A stretch of DNA of 64,000 bases from Branchiostoma floridae. Its lineage: Eukaryota > Chordata > Leptocardii > Amphioxiformes > Branchiostomatidae. Positions 1 to 13,047 of the stretch are shown piece after piece. The first letter of the stretch is position 1; the number at the start of each line of letters is the position of its first letter. Below the pieces are notes generated by a model. It was not told the origin of the DNA. It saw nothing but the letters and a program-made list of their open reading frames with translations, and ran no database searches. The position numbers and the translations under genes were made by a program. The DNA lies in the NCBI RefSeq assembly GCF_000003815.2, contig NC_049981.1, forward strand, positions 19,950,789 to 20,014,788. Direction: 5' to 3'.

Positions 1-2026
1 AATAAACACAGTCTTGTTATTTCGCTGTCTGCAAAATGTACTTATATACCTAATTACTCATGAGGTATAGTCAAAGTGAGCTCCAAGCCAATGTCACCAC
101 CTGTCTACATAGACCTCCTCTGAGTGGTCTTCTTGAACAGTGCTGACTGTAGTAAAAACCTTTTTCAACGTATCAAGTTGTGTGTTAGATTTTACTTATT
201 AGTAGACATTCCACAAACAATAATACACAATGTAGGTATCTTGGCCAGTGGAAGCAGCATCGTATTTTATGCATTGCAAATATGTCTGACTTTATTTGAT
301 TACTTATGTGGCAATCAACAGACCATTTTGATGTAATGCAATCCATCTAGCGATGTCAACGTTCTACTGGTCTGTGAGTTGATATTGTGTCTTGGGAATG
401 CGAGATATCCCTGAGCACTTGTTTCACTGAACACTTGTGTTGTGAGATTTAAACTGTGGCGTTTGCAGGTGAAGACTCCCAAACAAACCAGGGTAAATCA
501 TCCGTCCCGCCCCAGTCCGCCCTGGCCATTCCAGAGGCACACAGAAGTGTAACAACCCCCTTCCTTCCGCCACTCTGCCAGCCCAAACCTTTGATCTTTA
601 TCTGCGCTGGGGTAACCAAATCTCAGGGTTCTTTATGCAAATGAGGCACTGCTGGGTCCAGGTGCTGGGATCAAAGAGCCAGACAGGGATGAAATAGTGG
701 CAGGGTGAAGGGTTGTCTCAGAGCAGTGTTACTTACAGGGAGTAACTCAATAATACTGGCAATTTATTGAGCCAAGCTGCGTGTCCCCCAGCTTGCTGAG
801 ACAGGATATTCTGTGGGCAGGGAGGGTGAGTTCCAAGCACTTTCTCTCTCCTGTTTGCTGCTGTTGGGGGTATAGTTTGAAACTGTTGACAAAGCAGGGT
901 AGTAGTGTCCGCATTTCGAGAACACCGACTGTTGCTTTGTTTGTGTAGCACGGGCTAATCTGTGCCGAGTTTGGGGAATGGTGCCGAATTGGGACAACAT
1001 TCCAGCGGTAGGTAGCAAGTTATGAGGTGTGACTGGTGAGTGAGTTGGCAGTTTGTTGCTGCCCAACTTGTCCCAGCTTCTACAGCACACTTCTAACAGG
1101 TGCAATCGCTAATAATTTACAGACTTGCCTACTGAAAGGGTATACTAAAGCCTTTGTTAGCAAATTGAGGGTGTACTCACGCAAATGGAGGCACAGCATT
1201 CAAAGAGACTCTTCAGGGTGGAAAAACTAGTTTAGAATGTATGCAGTGATTGTTGGAACAGTTGTATGTGTAACATGCCTCATTTGTTCTTTATCAAATA
1301 AACTTTGTCCAAATTGGCTCCTTGCCAAAGGCATCTTCAATAAACACTTGATTGATTTATTTGAGCTAAGGCTATATTGATGTGGATTTTACAAATAACT
1401 TCTTTGTTTGTTTGATTGAAATTAATGGGAAAATCCAACACGCCAGTTACTTCTTGACTTCTTTATGGCATCCTGATCACAGTTTCTTGGAAAGTAGAAA
1501 GAGTTCAGTTGTATTTGCAGCCTTTTAACACTTGTTCCAATGGTGTGGTGTTTGTATCTACTTCACAAGGTTATCTTGATACACAGGCCTGTTTATAAAG
1601 ATTGGCCTGAAGTCTCGAGGACGATTGTGTCAACTTTTTGGTGTTTACCCCCATCTTTTGCGTACGATGGTTGACTTGCACCCTTAGTTGATAGCAATTG
1701 GACTTTGTCCACAAAACGAAGTGAGATCAGCATTCAGAGAAAACAATACTGCAAAGACTTGGCCAGTCCATTTTACAAGAATGGTAGCTGTTTATGTATG
1801 TAACAACTAAACGTTTTAGTGCAAATATTGGTTGTAATATGTTTTATGATGGTTGTTTGCAGTGTCAGTTTTATTGAAGACATAAGGCTAATGTAAATAA
1901 CTTTCTCTGATATTTCCCCATTTTGAAGATATCCACTTGTATCATAGTCCTTGGAGGAAAGGAAGTGCTGTCATTTAAGAGCCTTCTTATCTGTTTCTGA
2001 TCAAGTTGGAGGGTCCACCAGATATA

Positions 2027-2253
2027 ATGCTGGTTCACCTTTATGCTGGTTCACCTTTATCCGTTTGGTAACCTATATCCTTTGTTTTTAAAAAGATATT
2101 TAGGATATGAAGTCGATGTTCGGTGGTTCAAAATTGCACTATTTTGAAAGTATTACAATTTTTAACCACCGTCCATCGACTGATATTGATATCCCTGAAA
2201 ATTTTTCAAAACAATGGATATATGTTACTCCGCGAATAAAGGTGAACTAGCAT
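2027..2253. mobile_element. MITE, about 227 bp, TA-flanked inverted repeats
   Basis: The left end reads ATGCTGGTTCACCTTTAT and the right end is its near-exact reverse complement (ATAAAGGTGAACTAGCAT). Both ends are bordered by TA, the usual target duplication of Tc1/mariner-type elements. The arms continue inward: GGTAACCTATATCC faces GGATATATGTTACTC, and a GTCGATG..CGGTGGTT block faces AACCACCGTCCATCGAC. The element can therefore fold almost end to end. The left terminus is tandemly duplicated (TGCTGGTTCACCTTTA twice). There is no coding capacity. Confidence 0.8.
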
Positions 2254-5000
2254 TAAGTTATAACTCTAAGCCTTGCAGTTGCAAGTCTATTTTCTTATGA
2301 TATAATTTGCCACAATAGATGAACTTAAATTCTATTTGAAAATTCCTTGGTAGTACAAAAACAAACATTGACCCTATTGGAATCAAGTGTTATAACAACC
2401 CCAAGCATCATGCTGAATACAAGTTTCTAGTGTCACTATCTAATTGAGATGGACCTAATTCTCTTTGAGATTTCACTGCAAAGTGCTGGGTAAACAAACA
2501 GATTGCAAATCTGGTGGGAAAGGCTGCAACTGTGGCCTCACCTCTGACCTCTTGCAGCTCATACAAACTCAGGAAACAACATACCCATGAGCCTTTGTAG
2601 GCCCTGAGAGTAGGAAGAGGTCACTGCAATCCTGGGATAAAGTGGGCAACCTGTCTTTATTCAACGAGATTAATATGCATTATTTTGCTTCATTTAACAT
2701 CCCTCTCCTAAAGCCCAGTTCGGAATCCAATACATTATGAAATTTATTACCTTTTTATGTATTGACATCCTGTAGCTGTTACAAATGCTCTTCACTTTGT
2801 GCACTATTAGGGTGCTCAGTATATCAAATTTAGGCGGGTACACTAATACATTAGAGTACCAAAGGGTAGAAAAGGTTACTTTGGGATCCCAATTTCTTTT
2901 AGTAGGACAGTGCATTGTTCTTGATAGAACTTTTTCTAAGCCATACATACTTTAAACCGAAGATTTTATCCGCATTCACTCACTCACACATGTAGATGAT
3001 GCAAAAACTACATGATGTTGTTACTACATAGAAGAAAACAGATCAGTCTGCGTCTCCTGGATGTCACCATGACAGCAGGCTGTCACCATGGTAACAGGTT
3101 GAGGAGGTCATGTTGTGACTGGTGCCATACAGGAATCAGCCACTGGTGTTTGGATAAATATTGTTAAAGAGATATTCTGTCAGTAATGCCATAGTCAATA
3201 GCTTAATCCATAATTCATATCTTGTTCATTGCTTTCAATGGAATTGTTGATGTGTAGTCCCCAGAGATGGTTGTTACAATGATATGGCAAAGACGGTTTG
3301 AGCATGTTCTGAACAAGGAAATATTATTAGGCAAATAAACATGGTGAAATACCAAGTTTGGTATGAATATGTTCAGGTTCCTGGTACCCGAACAAAGAGA
3401 CATGTTTGTTTTTCATGCCAGGTAGCACTTTTGCTATTCATAGTTATGTGGACATGTTTATGGAATAAAGAATGCACTACTTTTCTGATGGGCCATCAGG
3501 TAATGATAGTGTTCCTGTCTTTGAAATATCATAGGTCATACACGCCTCCAGACCGAAAGTTTGTGCTTGTACTTCAAGTTATTCTAGGACCACTACAAAC
3601 GCATGTGTTTCACCAAGGCTATGATTCTCCTTTTAAACACAATATTCAGGATACTTGCCTAAAGCCAGATTCGAGGTAATACTAGCCAAATGTTTTCAAG
3701 CAAAGGGTTTCTGTTTTTGTGAGATAACAGTAAACCCAAGGTAGGGACCATATTTTTAGATTCCTATCTGCCTAACTGGATATTTCTCTGACAGACAGTA
3801 CCCTAATTCATGATTGTGAGGGAGGAGGCTGACATATAAGGTCACAGTTTTGTTAAAAGTATGGCATGAGAAATGAATAGCACATCCATGTAACCAACTG
3901 GCTTTTGTAACTCCAAACAAATAATGTTTTCCCCCAAAGGGACTGAACTTTGTGACCTTTCACAAGTCTATCTGCATAAGGGACATTTCAAGGTTATGTT
4001 TTATTGGAAACTTCCAAGAAATATGATCTGCTTTCTGACCCCTCTTTCCCAGGCTTCCCCTTTGGCCATTCCTTACTGCATTTAATAGAGACAAGACATC
4101 AGAAAGCTTTCTCCTCCAGAGATCATGTTCCAAACATGCCTCCCTGGGATATCATCTTTTCACTTAGTTTATGTGGTTCCCAGGGCAGAGTGGGGAAGAA
4201 GTTCCTTTATATCCATTCCCTGTAGAAGGAGACATGATAGGTCATATATCGCACACCTAGAAATGTTATGCCTAGAATAAAGTCCCTCAACATCACATCC
4301 TTAGTTTAGATTATTGGTAATCACATGCAACAAGGGTGGTATGCTTTTTTCCAGTGATTTTTGGAAAGTTTTGATTAACAGAAGTGTGCCGTTATCCGTT
4401 GTGCAATTAACTGGCTTCTACTGTACTTGACATAGGAGACTATCCCTTTCATACATCATGCAAGTCTTTGTCAGAAAATTTACTAGCGAAAGTTATGGCT
4501 AGTCTGAAACTCACCTCAATTAAGTTATCATAATATTTTATAACGGTTTTTGAGAGTACTCTGTTGTAGTCCCACAAAAAATGTTACAACTTGCAGGTTG
4601 TATATGAAAGGACATTTTCTAGTGACAGCCTCTCCCCATGTTGCACCCCATTTTGTCTGCCCCAGGCCAACTCCATCCTGGGCAGAGCCAGTGCAAATGT
4701 TTATTGACATGGCTTCTGGCCTGTGTTCAGCAGGCTCCATTACACAATCATTAATCTAATTAACGCACGCATGCATTACCCAGAGTGAGGTTTGTAGGCG
4801 TTCCCTGTAGAAGACATCCCATCAGATGAAATAATGATAGTGGAAATTAGTATAGAGTATTGCTATCATCTAGGGTCTACTCACAAGATGTGATCCACAT
4901 ACAAGATATAAAAGCCTGCTACTACAGGCTGAGGCAGAAGTGCAGCACCTGTGGTCTTTCCTACTGGTTGGAGATAGAAACTGTATTTGTTTGTTTGTCC

Positions 5001-5063
5001 TGTCTTGCAGGGAAAGAGAAAGAGGCAACTCATGTCTTGCAGGGAAAGAGAAAGAGGCAACTT
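5001..5063 (+). repeat. tandem duplication, two copies of about 32 bp
   Basis: The unit beginning TGTCTTGCAGGGAAAGAGAA and ending AGGCAACT occurs twice in immediate succession, at about 5001-5032 and 5033-5063. It sits inside a 187-codon open frame that has no recognisable domain. The repetition suggests non-coding slippage rather than a protein repeat. Confidence 0.8.
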
Positions 5064-7588
5064 CTGTCCTTGACGTCTCAGAGTTATGCCTGTCAACAAC
5101 ATTGTGACAGCATGTTGTCTGGGAGTTGGAATGGGAAAGGGAAGCGAAGGGCTTGCCAGGCATGTAGGGGTTGCACCGGCACAGGCTGCAAGTTTGGGAT
5201 GTTTGAGCCATTTTGTGTCTCAGGAAGGCACTCTGGGAAAAGGTCGCCCATGGGCTCTGGGGTCAGACTGCTCTGCACTTGTCAAAATAACTGGTGTTTA
5301 GGTGGTGGTAAGGAGAAATCAGAGGGCAGTGTGCTTTTCAGACTGGGCTCAACTGGTGTCTCCATCATTTTGGACTTCAGTTTTGTCTGGCTGATTCAGA
5401 GTGGAGAGTTAAAAACCTATTGACCAAGAATGGGGAAGACTGAATGTGGTAGAAAAGGGACAGTGAGTCTTACCATTGTTGTCCAAGAGGTTGGTAGTAT
5501 TTGGTTGGCTGGAATGATTGTTTTACCACGTTTTTTAGCCTACATGCTTGTCCTGTCATATTTTGATACTGTTTTTTGTCAGCAACAAGGATTGTTTGCC
5601 TTAATTTCATGCTTGTTCTTGAACTTTGGCCAACAGGTATACAATTATACTGCAGAAATCAATAATTCTTTAGTACAGTGGATCAATGTTCCATCTCCCT
5701 ATTTCACAGAGGGCAGGTTTCATTATGAAACTTTGTCCCTATCTGTATTAACCTTAATGTTTTCAATACCTGAACCCAAATTTGTATTGAACACTTACCA
5801 TTCTGAATTGTGGGAAAGCCAAGAGAATTTTAAAACTCTTGCTAACTTTATGAAGGTAATCATCATGAATCGTCTTGCTTACTTTATGAAGGTAATATGA
5901 CACGAAATTGAGGAAACCAATGTTTTTCCACTGACATGTTTAACTTCACTGCAACAAATTAAGTTACACTAATTTTCCGAACCGTCTTGCTAAATTTGAC
6001 ATGATCAGCATATTATTGTTGACTGTTGAATAAAATTCTAGGAGGAAGTCCACAGATCTTCTTACTCAGGAAACTGACGTCACATGCCCTAAGCAACAGT
6101 TTGATCGTTGCTGCGCATAGAAACTGTGGAATGTTGGAATGTTTTGAGATAAAGAGAAGCGCCCGAATGTTTGATGTCCAATCCTAACCCATAGTGCTAC
6201 TTAAATCCTCTCCAGTTCTCTGCAAACCTGCATCTTCTTCTTTCTTGGCATGCTTGAGTCTTGCAGAGTAGTTCTACACACATGCTGTAGACAATGTCGG
6301 GACCATGACAGTGGAAGGAATGATGATAAAGCAGTTAAATCTATATTCTGCACATAAGATCTTTCCACTGGCTGAAGCACTGTCCATGTGTGAACAAATC
6401 TTTTCACTAGCCTTCTGGAAATGCCCCTTCGGCTGGGTGAAAGGTTAAGTAAAACCCAAATAGCAAGGGTCAGATTTTACAAATAACTTGTGATGAAGCC
6501 TCTATTATGATGTCAAGAGGAGAGTATTGTGCCATGAAGTGAACTAATGATATGCCAGCGTGTTTTCTACCTAACTGTCATCCGCACAAGATGGCCAAAG
6601 AAATCAGTGGGGCAGAGAAATATTGGTAGGATTTGTAGAGGTCAAACTGTGGGCACTGAAGGAGAAGAGAGAAAGTTTTCTGAATCTGTTCATACCAGTC
6701 TGGTTGGGAGATTACCAACCCAGGTGTTGTGAGGCATTTTCTACATTTCTTTTGAAATACACAAACAGTGTTGAAATTAGCGTGCAAACTTTAAGACCTC
6801 AATTTTAAGACATTAAGGACTGTAAATGTTAAAAATAAATGCTTGCTATCTTCACCCACCAGATGTTTCCATGCTCGTCCTCTCCATGGCTTTTGCATTT
6901 TACTACAGAAAATTACTTGTCATAAGCAGTTTTTATTGCCAGTGCTTAATGCTCCCTTAGTGTTGTATCTGAAACCTGTGAAAGTATTAAAGACCGAATC
7001 ATGCCACATAAGTCAATGGGGGAGGATGGCTACAAGGTTATACTGACTTTAGGAGGACATAGTTAATGCAGATGATGCTATTAGAAGAGTGATTATTGAT
7101 ATAGCTGTTGGCCATAATCAAATCTATGTCATATATCATTGTGTTTTTATTGTATTACAAAGATAATCTTTACTCAAGAGTCGTACTAAAGCGCTAGGAG
7201 TGAAAGTTACGAGGCAAGAGAGATGCAACACAAAATACTGATTACATTATGCCAGGAAGAAGGTAGAACTTTTGAAATTGTTAGAGCAATGAAGTGACAT
7301 CTAGACTGAGCTATAACCATATTCGAAATACTGGTAAACAAAGATTATGTGTATCACTGAGAAGGATACAGGAGCAATGTGGATTTACTGTATTGACTTA
7401 CTTATCCTATCCTGGTCGTCTGTGTGTTTAGGTCTTGTCTGACATGTCTGAAAATAAAACAGGCTCCAGTTATATAAGGACAGCTTGAACTTCATAATTT
7501 CTCCAACTACAGGGAATATTGAAACATTTCATGGCTCCCTTGTTTTCCTGACAGACAACCATGTCAATGAAAAGCCAGAAAATATTTG

Positions 7589-7728
7589 CCTGGTATCCAG
7601 CCGTAATATAGCTCCCGTGTCTCTTCTCTCCTCTTTGCAATAGCCTGGTATCCAGCCGTAATATAACTCCCGAGTCTCTTCTCTCCTCTTTGCAACTAAT
7701 TAATTAATATTACGGCTGGATACCAGGC
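7589..7728. mobile_element. short TA-flanked MITE with a duplicated left end
   Basis: An 86-bp element (7643-7728) has ends GCCTGGTATCCAGCCGTAAT and its reverse complement, bordered by TA on both sides. It is preceded by a second, nearly identical copy of its left half (7589-7640). That copy shares the terminal repeat and the following CTCTTCTCTCCTCTTTGCAA block. The arrangement looks like a tandem partial duplication of the left arm or a nested insertion. There is no coding content. Confidence 0.8.
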
Positions 7729-8039
7729 TAAGAAAATATGACAATACTCTCTTGCAACATTTGCTTGACCATGGTCTAACATTGTCATAGGACTCTATCA
7801 TTTGTCTATAGGGATCATCTGACACTGGTTGACACAGGGGGTCTGGCATAGCCATGTGTATTAAATGGATATTAATGTGTTATTGATTAGGGGCTTGTTC
7901 TGGCCAATTTGATCACAAAAACATTCACTCCTTCTTGTTTGAGTAAGCAAAACCACCACATGCAGACACCATTGGGGGGAGCTTCCCTGCAGAAGACTTG
8001 TGTATACTTGAGTTTTGTTTGGTCTTTGTGTAAGAGTTA

Positions 8040-8919
8040 ACATCCATTGGCATAATACCGGTCGGTTTACTGCAGTTTCTCAAGCAATGCTAATTTGGCA
8101 AATGATCAACGCATCATTTTCTCCAGTTACATGTTGCTGTTACAGCTTACCGTTGCCACTTCTTCTGTGTAAATTATTTTGTCTCTCTGGTGCTGTTAAA
8201 AACATAATATCGTAATTGGAACACACCGCGGAATTGCACGGAGAACGGGCGCGTGGTTGGAAGGGGGTGCACTATACCGGTCGAACGAAACACGGCACAA
8301 TTAACTGCCGCTATGTACCTTTATTCATCCTCTGTTGTTCCTTTCTTTCCTGTTAGTAGTTGCACAAAACAAAAATCTGCATGAGCATACAAAGAGTCAT
8401 GAGAAAATGGGCGTATACTGACAAGAATTTTCATTTAATTTTGGTCCGTCACAACCGCTATGACGTAAAACTTTACTGCTGGCCGTAGCATTAAAAATGG
8501 CGGGAAAATGGCGGCGTACGTTCAATTTGACCCATTCAGCCGTAGATCCGGGCTATTATGCAACGGTTCCTCACACTTTTACACGAGTTGTAGGTCACCA
8601 AAAGAAATTCAAGATTGCTGTTGAATCATGCTCGTCTTGTGCCGTGAGCAGATTATTATCTACAAATCTGGCGATGAACGTGACAGTGTGTTTGTCCCAC
8701 GACGAGCTCGCCTGCCCCGAAAATGACCTGAAAACTTTTGGTCTTGTTGTCTTCGAATGCATTGTTATCGATGCTTTGTAAATTATGTATTGGACACCTA
8801 GATGTCTGAAGTATGCATACCTCAGAAATAACTATTGTTGCATGTGTAGATCTCTTTAAGTTCCACTATTTTTAATCGACCGGTATAAGGCTTGTGACCG
8901 GTATTATGCCAATGCATGT
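8040..8919. mobile_element. non-autonomous TIR transposon, about 880 bp, TA target site
   Basis: The ends are inverted copies: ACATnCATTGG at the tip, continuing through CATTGGCATAATACCGGTC. Both are flanked by TA (8038-8039 and 8920-8921), suggesting a Tc1/mariner-like target duplication. A second inverted pair (ATACCGGTCGA near 8275, TCGACCGGTAT near 8878) lies inside the first. The interior is richer in CpG than the surroundings. It carries a 94-codon frame at 8497-8781 that begins at an AAAATGGCGGG context. No transposase is recognisable. Confidence 0.72.
8497..8781 (+). other. 94-codon open frame of unknown status inside the TIR element
   Basis: The frame starts MAGKWRRTFN and ends at a TAA stop just inside the right arm of the surrounding inverted-repeat element. 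Its base composition is noticeably higher in CpG than the flanks, and the ATG lies in a good animal initiation context. I recognise no domain. Cysteines are scattered without a zinc-finger spacing. It could be a captured host first exon, an element-encoded peptide, or chance. Treat it as unverified. Confidence 0.25.
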
Positions 8920-9675
8920 TATATAAACAAACATTTTTCCCTTATTGTGTGAAAGTTGTGTTCAGATTTAAAGGAATTTGAATAAACTTATAAAGGGACC
9001 AGAAATGCTAACAAAATTCTTTCCTCTGTTTTTGAGAGAAAGTGTTCATAGTTTGAATTAGTACAGGTACTTACTTCAGAGTGAAAGTAATTAGATCACA
9101 GACAGGATACAAATTTATGGGCATTTACAAGCATAATGATGACCTAGCCAGAGGTCAGTATGAATAATTAAAGTCTGGGTACCCTCTGGCCTATGTCAGA
9201 TGTTAGGGTCTAGAACTGGATAAAGCTCAGGCCTTCATTCTGTTACAGAGTTCCCAGTTCACTCTTGAAGCTGTTTGAAATTTGGATGTATGACAGGAAA
9301 TTATGACAAGAAACAAAGGCCTTTCATAGCAACTTGAACTATATGAATCTGAATATTAACCATAAGTGACAGGACTTAAAAGAACTGAACAAGGTTTTAG
9401 TTTTCTACAGCAAAGAAATTGGACTTTTGAAATTGTGCTCTCCCCACTCCATTAAGATCTATACTCACAAGAACCTCTAGTTAAGGGATAGTTAGGTCGA
9501 CAGGCATGTTATACTTTGCTGTTTGTGGCCAGGCTTATTGCATTGGACCAGTTGACATGTTTTGAGTGAATCACAGGAAAGGGTAGACAGGGTGGTGCTG
9601 ATGCTGCAAATTGTAGGACAAGTTCGATGATTGGTAGCATCTGGTTTGCAATGCCACTAATCACTTCATTTTCAA

Positions 9676-9790
9676 GGATATCATGTGGGTGACTGGGTCT
9701 GTGCCATCATCTTCATTGTTATCATGGTTGTAACTGGGACCATACCATCTCCAATTATGTCATGAGGGTGACTGGGACAGCACCATCTTG
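9676..9790 (+). repeat. degenerate minisatellite-like repeat, three units
   Basis: Three imperfect copies of a unit of roughly 36-45 bp follow one another. Each resembles ATCATGnGGGTGACTGGG followed by a GnGCCATC or ACCATC tail. They share no evident coding frame. Confidence 0.55.
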
Positions 9791-10199
9791 TTTGTATTGC
9801 ATACTTGGTGCAGTGTAATTAAGGATATAAAGATGGTTGTTGGGAATACTAAAGCGAGCATCCTCAGACTGAAGAAGCATGGAACTTTTTCCTAAGCTAG
9901 TGGTGCAATGTGGTGTCACTATGGCTAGCATATTTTTATCCTAGCACACTGTGTCATATACTCTTTAAGCATGTTTGATGCATAAGCTCCCTTATTCATA
10001 AGGGCTGTCAGCTTTACATCCCCATCTGAAAGGACTCTTTCCAGTTATGCCCAGACTAGGACTGAACCATTGCCAAAAAGATCAGTGAGGAACTGGGGCT
10101 GTACTGTGTTCTATCTGTATCTGTATCAACATATCCGCTATAACTGCCCTTTCCGCATAAGATAATAGCTTTGTTGGGATGCAGCACAGCAGCAGCTTT

Positions 10200-10860
10200 T
10201 TATATTCCACTGAAAGACCTAACCTCGCACATCCAACAACAGTCTAATGAGGATGCTCCTACAGTACTTGTTGGCAATGAGTTCTGCTATTCTAGTTTCT
10301 ACAGTTTTAGGGGAAAAATGAATCTTTGAACACCGCAATTCTGGGTTGATACTTGAAGGTATTATCATTCTTGTCCTTTTCTGAGCCGGTATTAGATACT
10401 CACTAGTTGGCACGTCCACCATGTCGAATGATATCGTGGGTGTTGCTGACAGTGATGAGCACTAGCCCAACATTGTATGGAGTTAAGTGAGGACATGATG
10501 ACAGCAGACATACCTTTTTGTTTGACTGATCATCTGTGAAGCCTCTGCCTGTCCCTTATTGGCATATTGCCAATAGGGTATTGTTGTAGAGAGTTTCAGA
10601 TATTTGCCCTGAAGAGTTTTGCTTGACACAGTAGGATACTGTTGCATGGTGCTGAGATGTTTACCACTGACTGTAGTTGGTCTTCATTATTCAAAGCTCT
10701 GTAACGTTGCTGTAAGTTGATGTAAGTGAGTAAGCCGTTAACAGAAAGTGAAGGCCATCTCGAACCAGATAAGCTCATTGAAGAGCTACTCCTCCACTGG
10801 TCGTGACAGAGAATGCAGATGCTATGTACAGTACTTGCAGCTTTATTGTACAAGGAAAAT
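10200..10860 (-). pseudogene. LINE reverse-transcriptase C-terminal remnant (L2/CR1-like)
   Basis: On the minus strand, broken frames reproduce the tail of non-LTR reverse transcriptases. A block reading RSSSSMSLSGSRWPSL near 10740-10800 matches the usual 'SSVTxMLxxLxWPxL' segment. Further on, YLIPAQKRTR is followed after a frame change by NDNTFKYQPRIAVFKDSFFP, and after a second change by PKTVETRIAEL. These correspond to the 'YxxPAxxRTRxxH...FFPRTVxxWNxL' ending of L2/CR1-type elements. At least two frameshifts mean it is dead. The family match is from memory of these motifs. Confidence 0.6.
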
Positions 10861-13047
10861 TTCCCTAGCTCCTTTCCAAGAGCACAATCAACAGCGGACC
10901 ATGGCTTAGCGTCTAATCCTAAGGAATGTAACCCTTTCCAAGAGCGTGAATGTCAGTTGAGCGACACCGCCTGAAAGCAATGTCCCAGGTTGAAATCGCA
11001 TTCCCTTCCCCAACTCAACACAAAGTAGGGAAGCATTCAATTACATGAATTACAAGCAAATGAACATATTATATCTGTTGCATAAACTTGTATTGTCAAC
11101 ATGAATGTTATAAAAATGCAAAATGCAAAATATGTCATTCTTGTGCAGTTTGTGCCACACCTTTTTTATTATTTTGCTTTTTATAATCAAATTTTACATT
11201 TCATTTTCCTTCTCTGTTACAATGTTAGTATACACAGATATACCAATGTTTTGCTTTGCTTGCAATCAGCCTTAGGTATGGTGTTGCAAAATAGGCATTA
11301 TTATTATCATTACTATTGTTTTGAAATGTTGCGCTCTTTGGCCTTTAGATACGAGTCAAATCCAGATTGACCCCTGCATTGATTTGCATTTACTTGCAGG
11401 TGTATTCTTCAATGTTGACAGGATCAAGCTGGCCAGAACCAGACCATTACCAACTTGATAGTGATCAATAATTTATCACAACAGATCCAGCCTACAACCA
11501 GATTATAGCATTCCAGCCAGAAACCTAACCTCTGCTGTAATCATTGAATGGAGAATCAAACATTAATTCCCTGGGTCATGCCAGTTGTGGTAGATTTGTT
11601 GTTACTGAACGTGACCACATCGGAATATATGGGGGAAGAACGCTGCAGGTCACTGGCAGTGCTGTATCAAAGCAGTAACGATATCATCATAATGGTAGCC
11701 TGAATATTTCATGAGATTCTTTTGAGCATGGAATTGGTTTATGACTTGGGAACAAGGGGGAGGGAGTTTCTGTCAGGGCCATGGAAACAATTCATTAAGG
11801 GGTTGTGCATATTAATTTTGTATCAGTTTAATCAGAGTCACAAGATTTGCAATATACGATAGATCATCAGTTATTAAATACAATGATGGTATGCAGGATT
11901 TTGTGCTTGTATATGTATATATGAGGATATATTGTAAAATCTATTTCAAGATCCAAGATAAAAGATAAGTTTATTGGAAAATGCTGTATCCTACTGAATT
12001 AGAATTAATGCCAATGATTAAAATCATTCATGATTGTCGACGCAATATAGGTAGGATATCATACATATGATCTGATCTGACATTTGGAATCATAGAACTA
12101 TTCCTTTTTAGATCAATGCTGTAGTATTTTCTATTGCTTGCCTCCCTGATGATAAGACTACTGTTGGCTAGTGGGTACAAGCTACGGTAATATTTCACTG
12201 CTGTAATGTTCTTTCTTTATAACTTGCCCATCTTAGCACATCATTTGATTACTTATCTTGGCTTATGATACTATGAGAGTCCTTGAGTTTTAAATGGATA
12301 GTCCCTACTTCCCTGGAATTGTGTTCACTGCTTTCCTCTCAGTGTACATCATGGACAGTCCCCTCTTTATGCTGCCCCAATGTGTGCTTGTCAAATGTTC
12401 AAAGCCGCCCACCAATCTGCTGCCTAGCGCCTCTGAAACAAGATTTAGCCCTTGGTTTCTACTGAACCTTTGCAAAGGCAAGACTGGTATGATAATCTCA
12501 AAAGCTCTGATGGCAGTGAGTTGATATAAACAGGTAGTATTTTTGGTGTCGTGATCAACTTGTGATTTAGATAAACTGTGATTTATTAAAGGAAAGGCTT
12601 ATGGTACATGTCTTTACAAATGTAAATGGCTGTATCATCTTGCATTGGGATGTGGATGTTCCAGGTACATTTTGTATGCAATGAAAGATTAAATGGTAAC
12701 AAGAAAAATGGATGCATAGAAAGATGTATGTCTTTTTCAAAAACATGTTAAACCTTGCAGGTAATTAGCTAATGATCTACTTTATTATTTCTTTAAAATT
12801 ATTTCCATCTTGTTGTAATCCTTAGCTATAAGTTATAGGATTGTAGCCCAGAAAATCCTATTGTATATGTACATGTATATGTATATGTATATGAGTTATT
12901 GACTGTCTTGTGCTGTAATCTGGACTTTCTATGACATTAGTAAATGGTGTGAGTTCCAGCTTTCAACTTTTTGGACAAGAGATTCAGAACCAAGCCTGCT
13001 CCTTAACAAGATGTCCTTCTTTATGAAGTCCCTGTATCTTAATTGCA

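Noticed and set aside
4860-5423. 187-codon plus-strand open frame
   Set aside because: It is the longest plus-strand frame in the first 10 kb, but it contains a recent tandem duplication, has overlapping frames of similar length on both strands, and shows no domain. I regard it as chance.
5430-5900. 156-codon plus-strand open frame with hydrophobic stretches
   Set aside because: The hydrophobicity reflects T-rich DNA. There is no family resemblance, and its 3' part includes a local duplication (CTTTATGAAGGTAAT twice).
10559-10573. Perfect NFI-type palindrome TTGGCATATTGCCAA
   Set aside because: It lies inside the decayed LINE remnant, so it is more likely a by-product of old coding sequence than a selected site.
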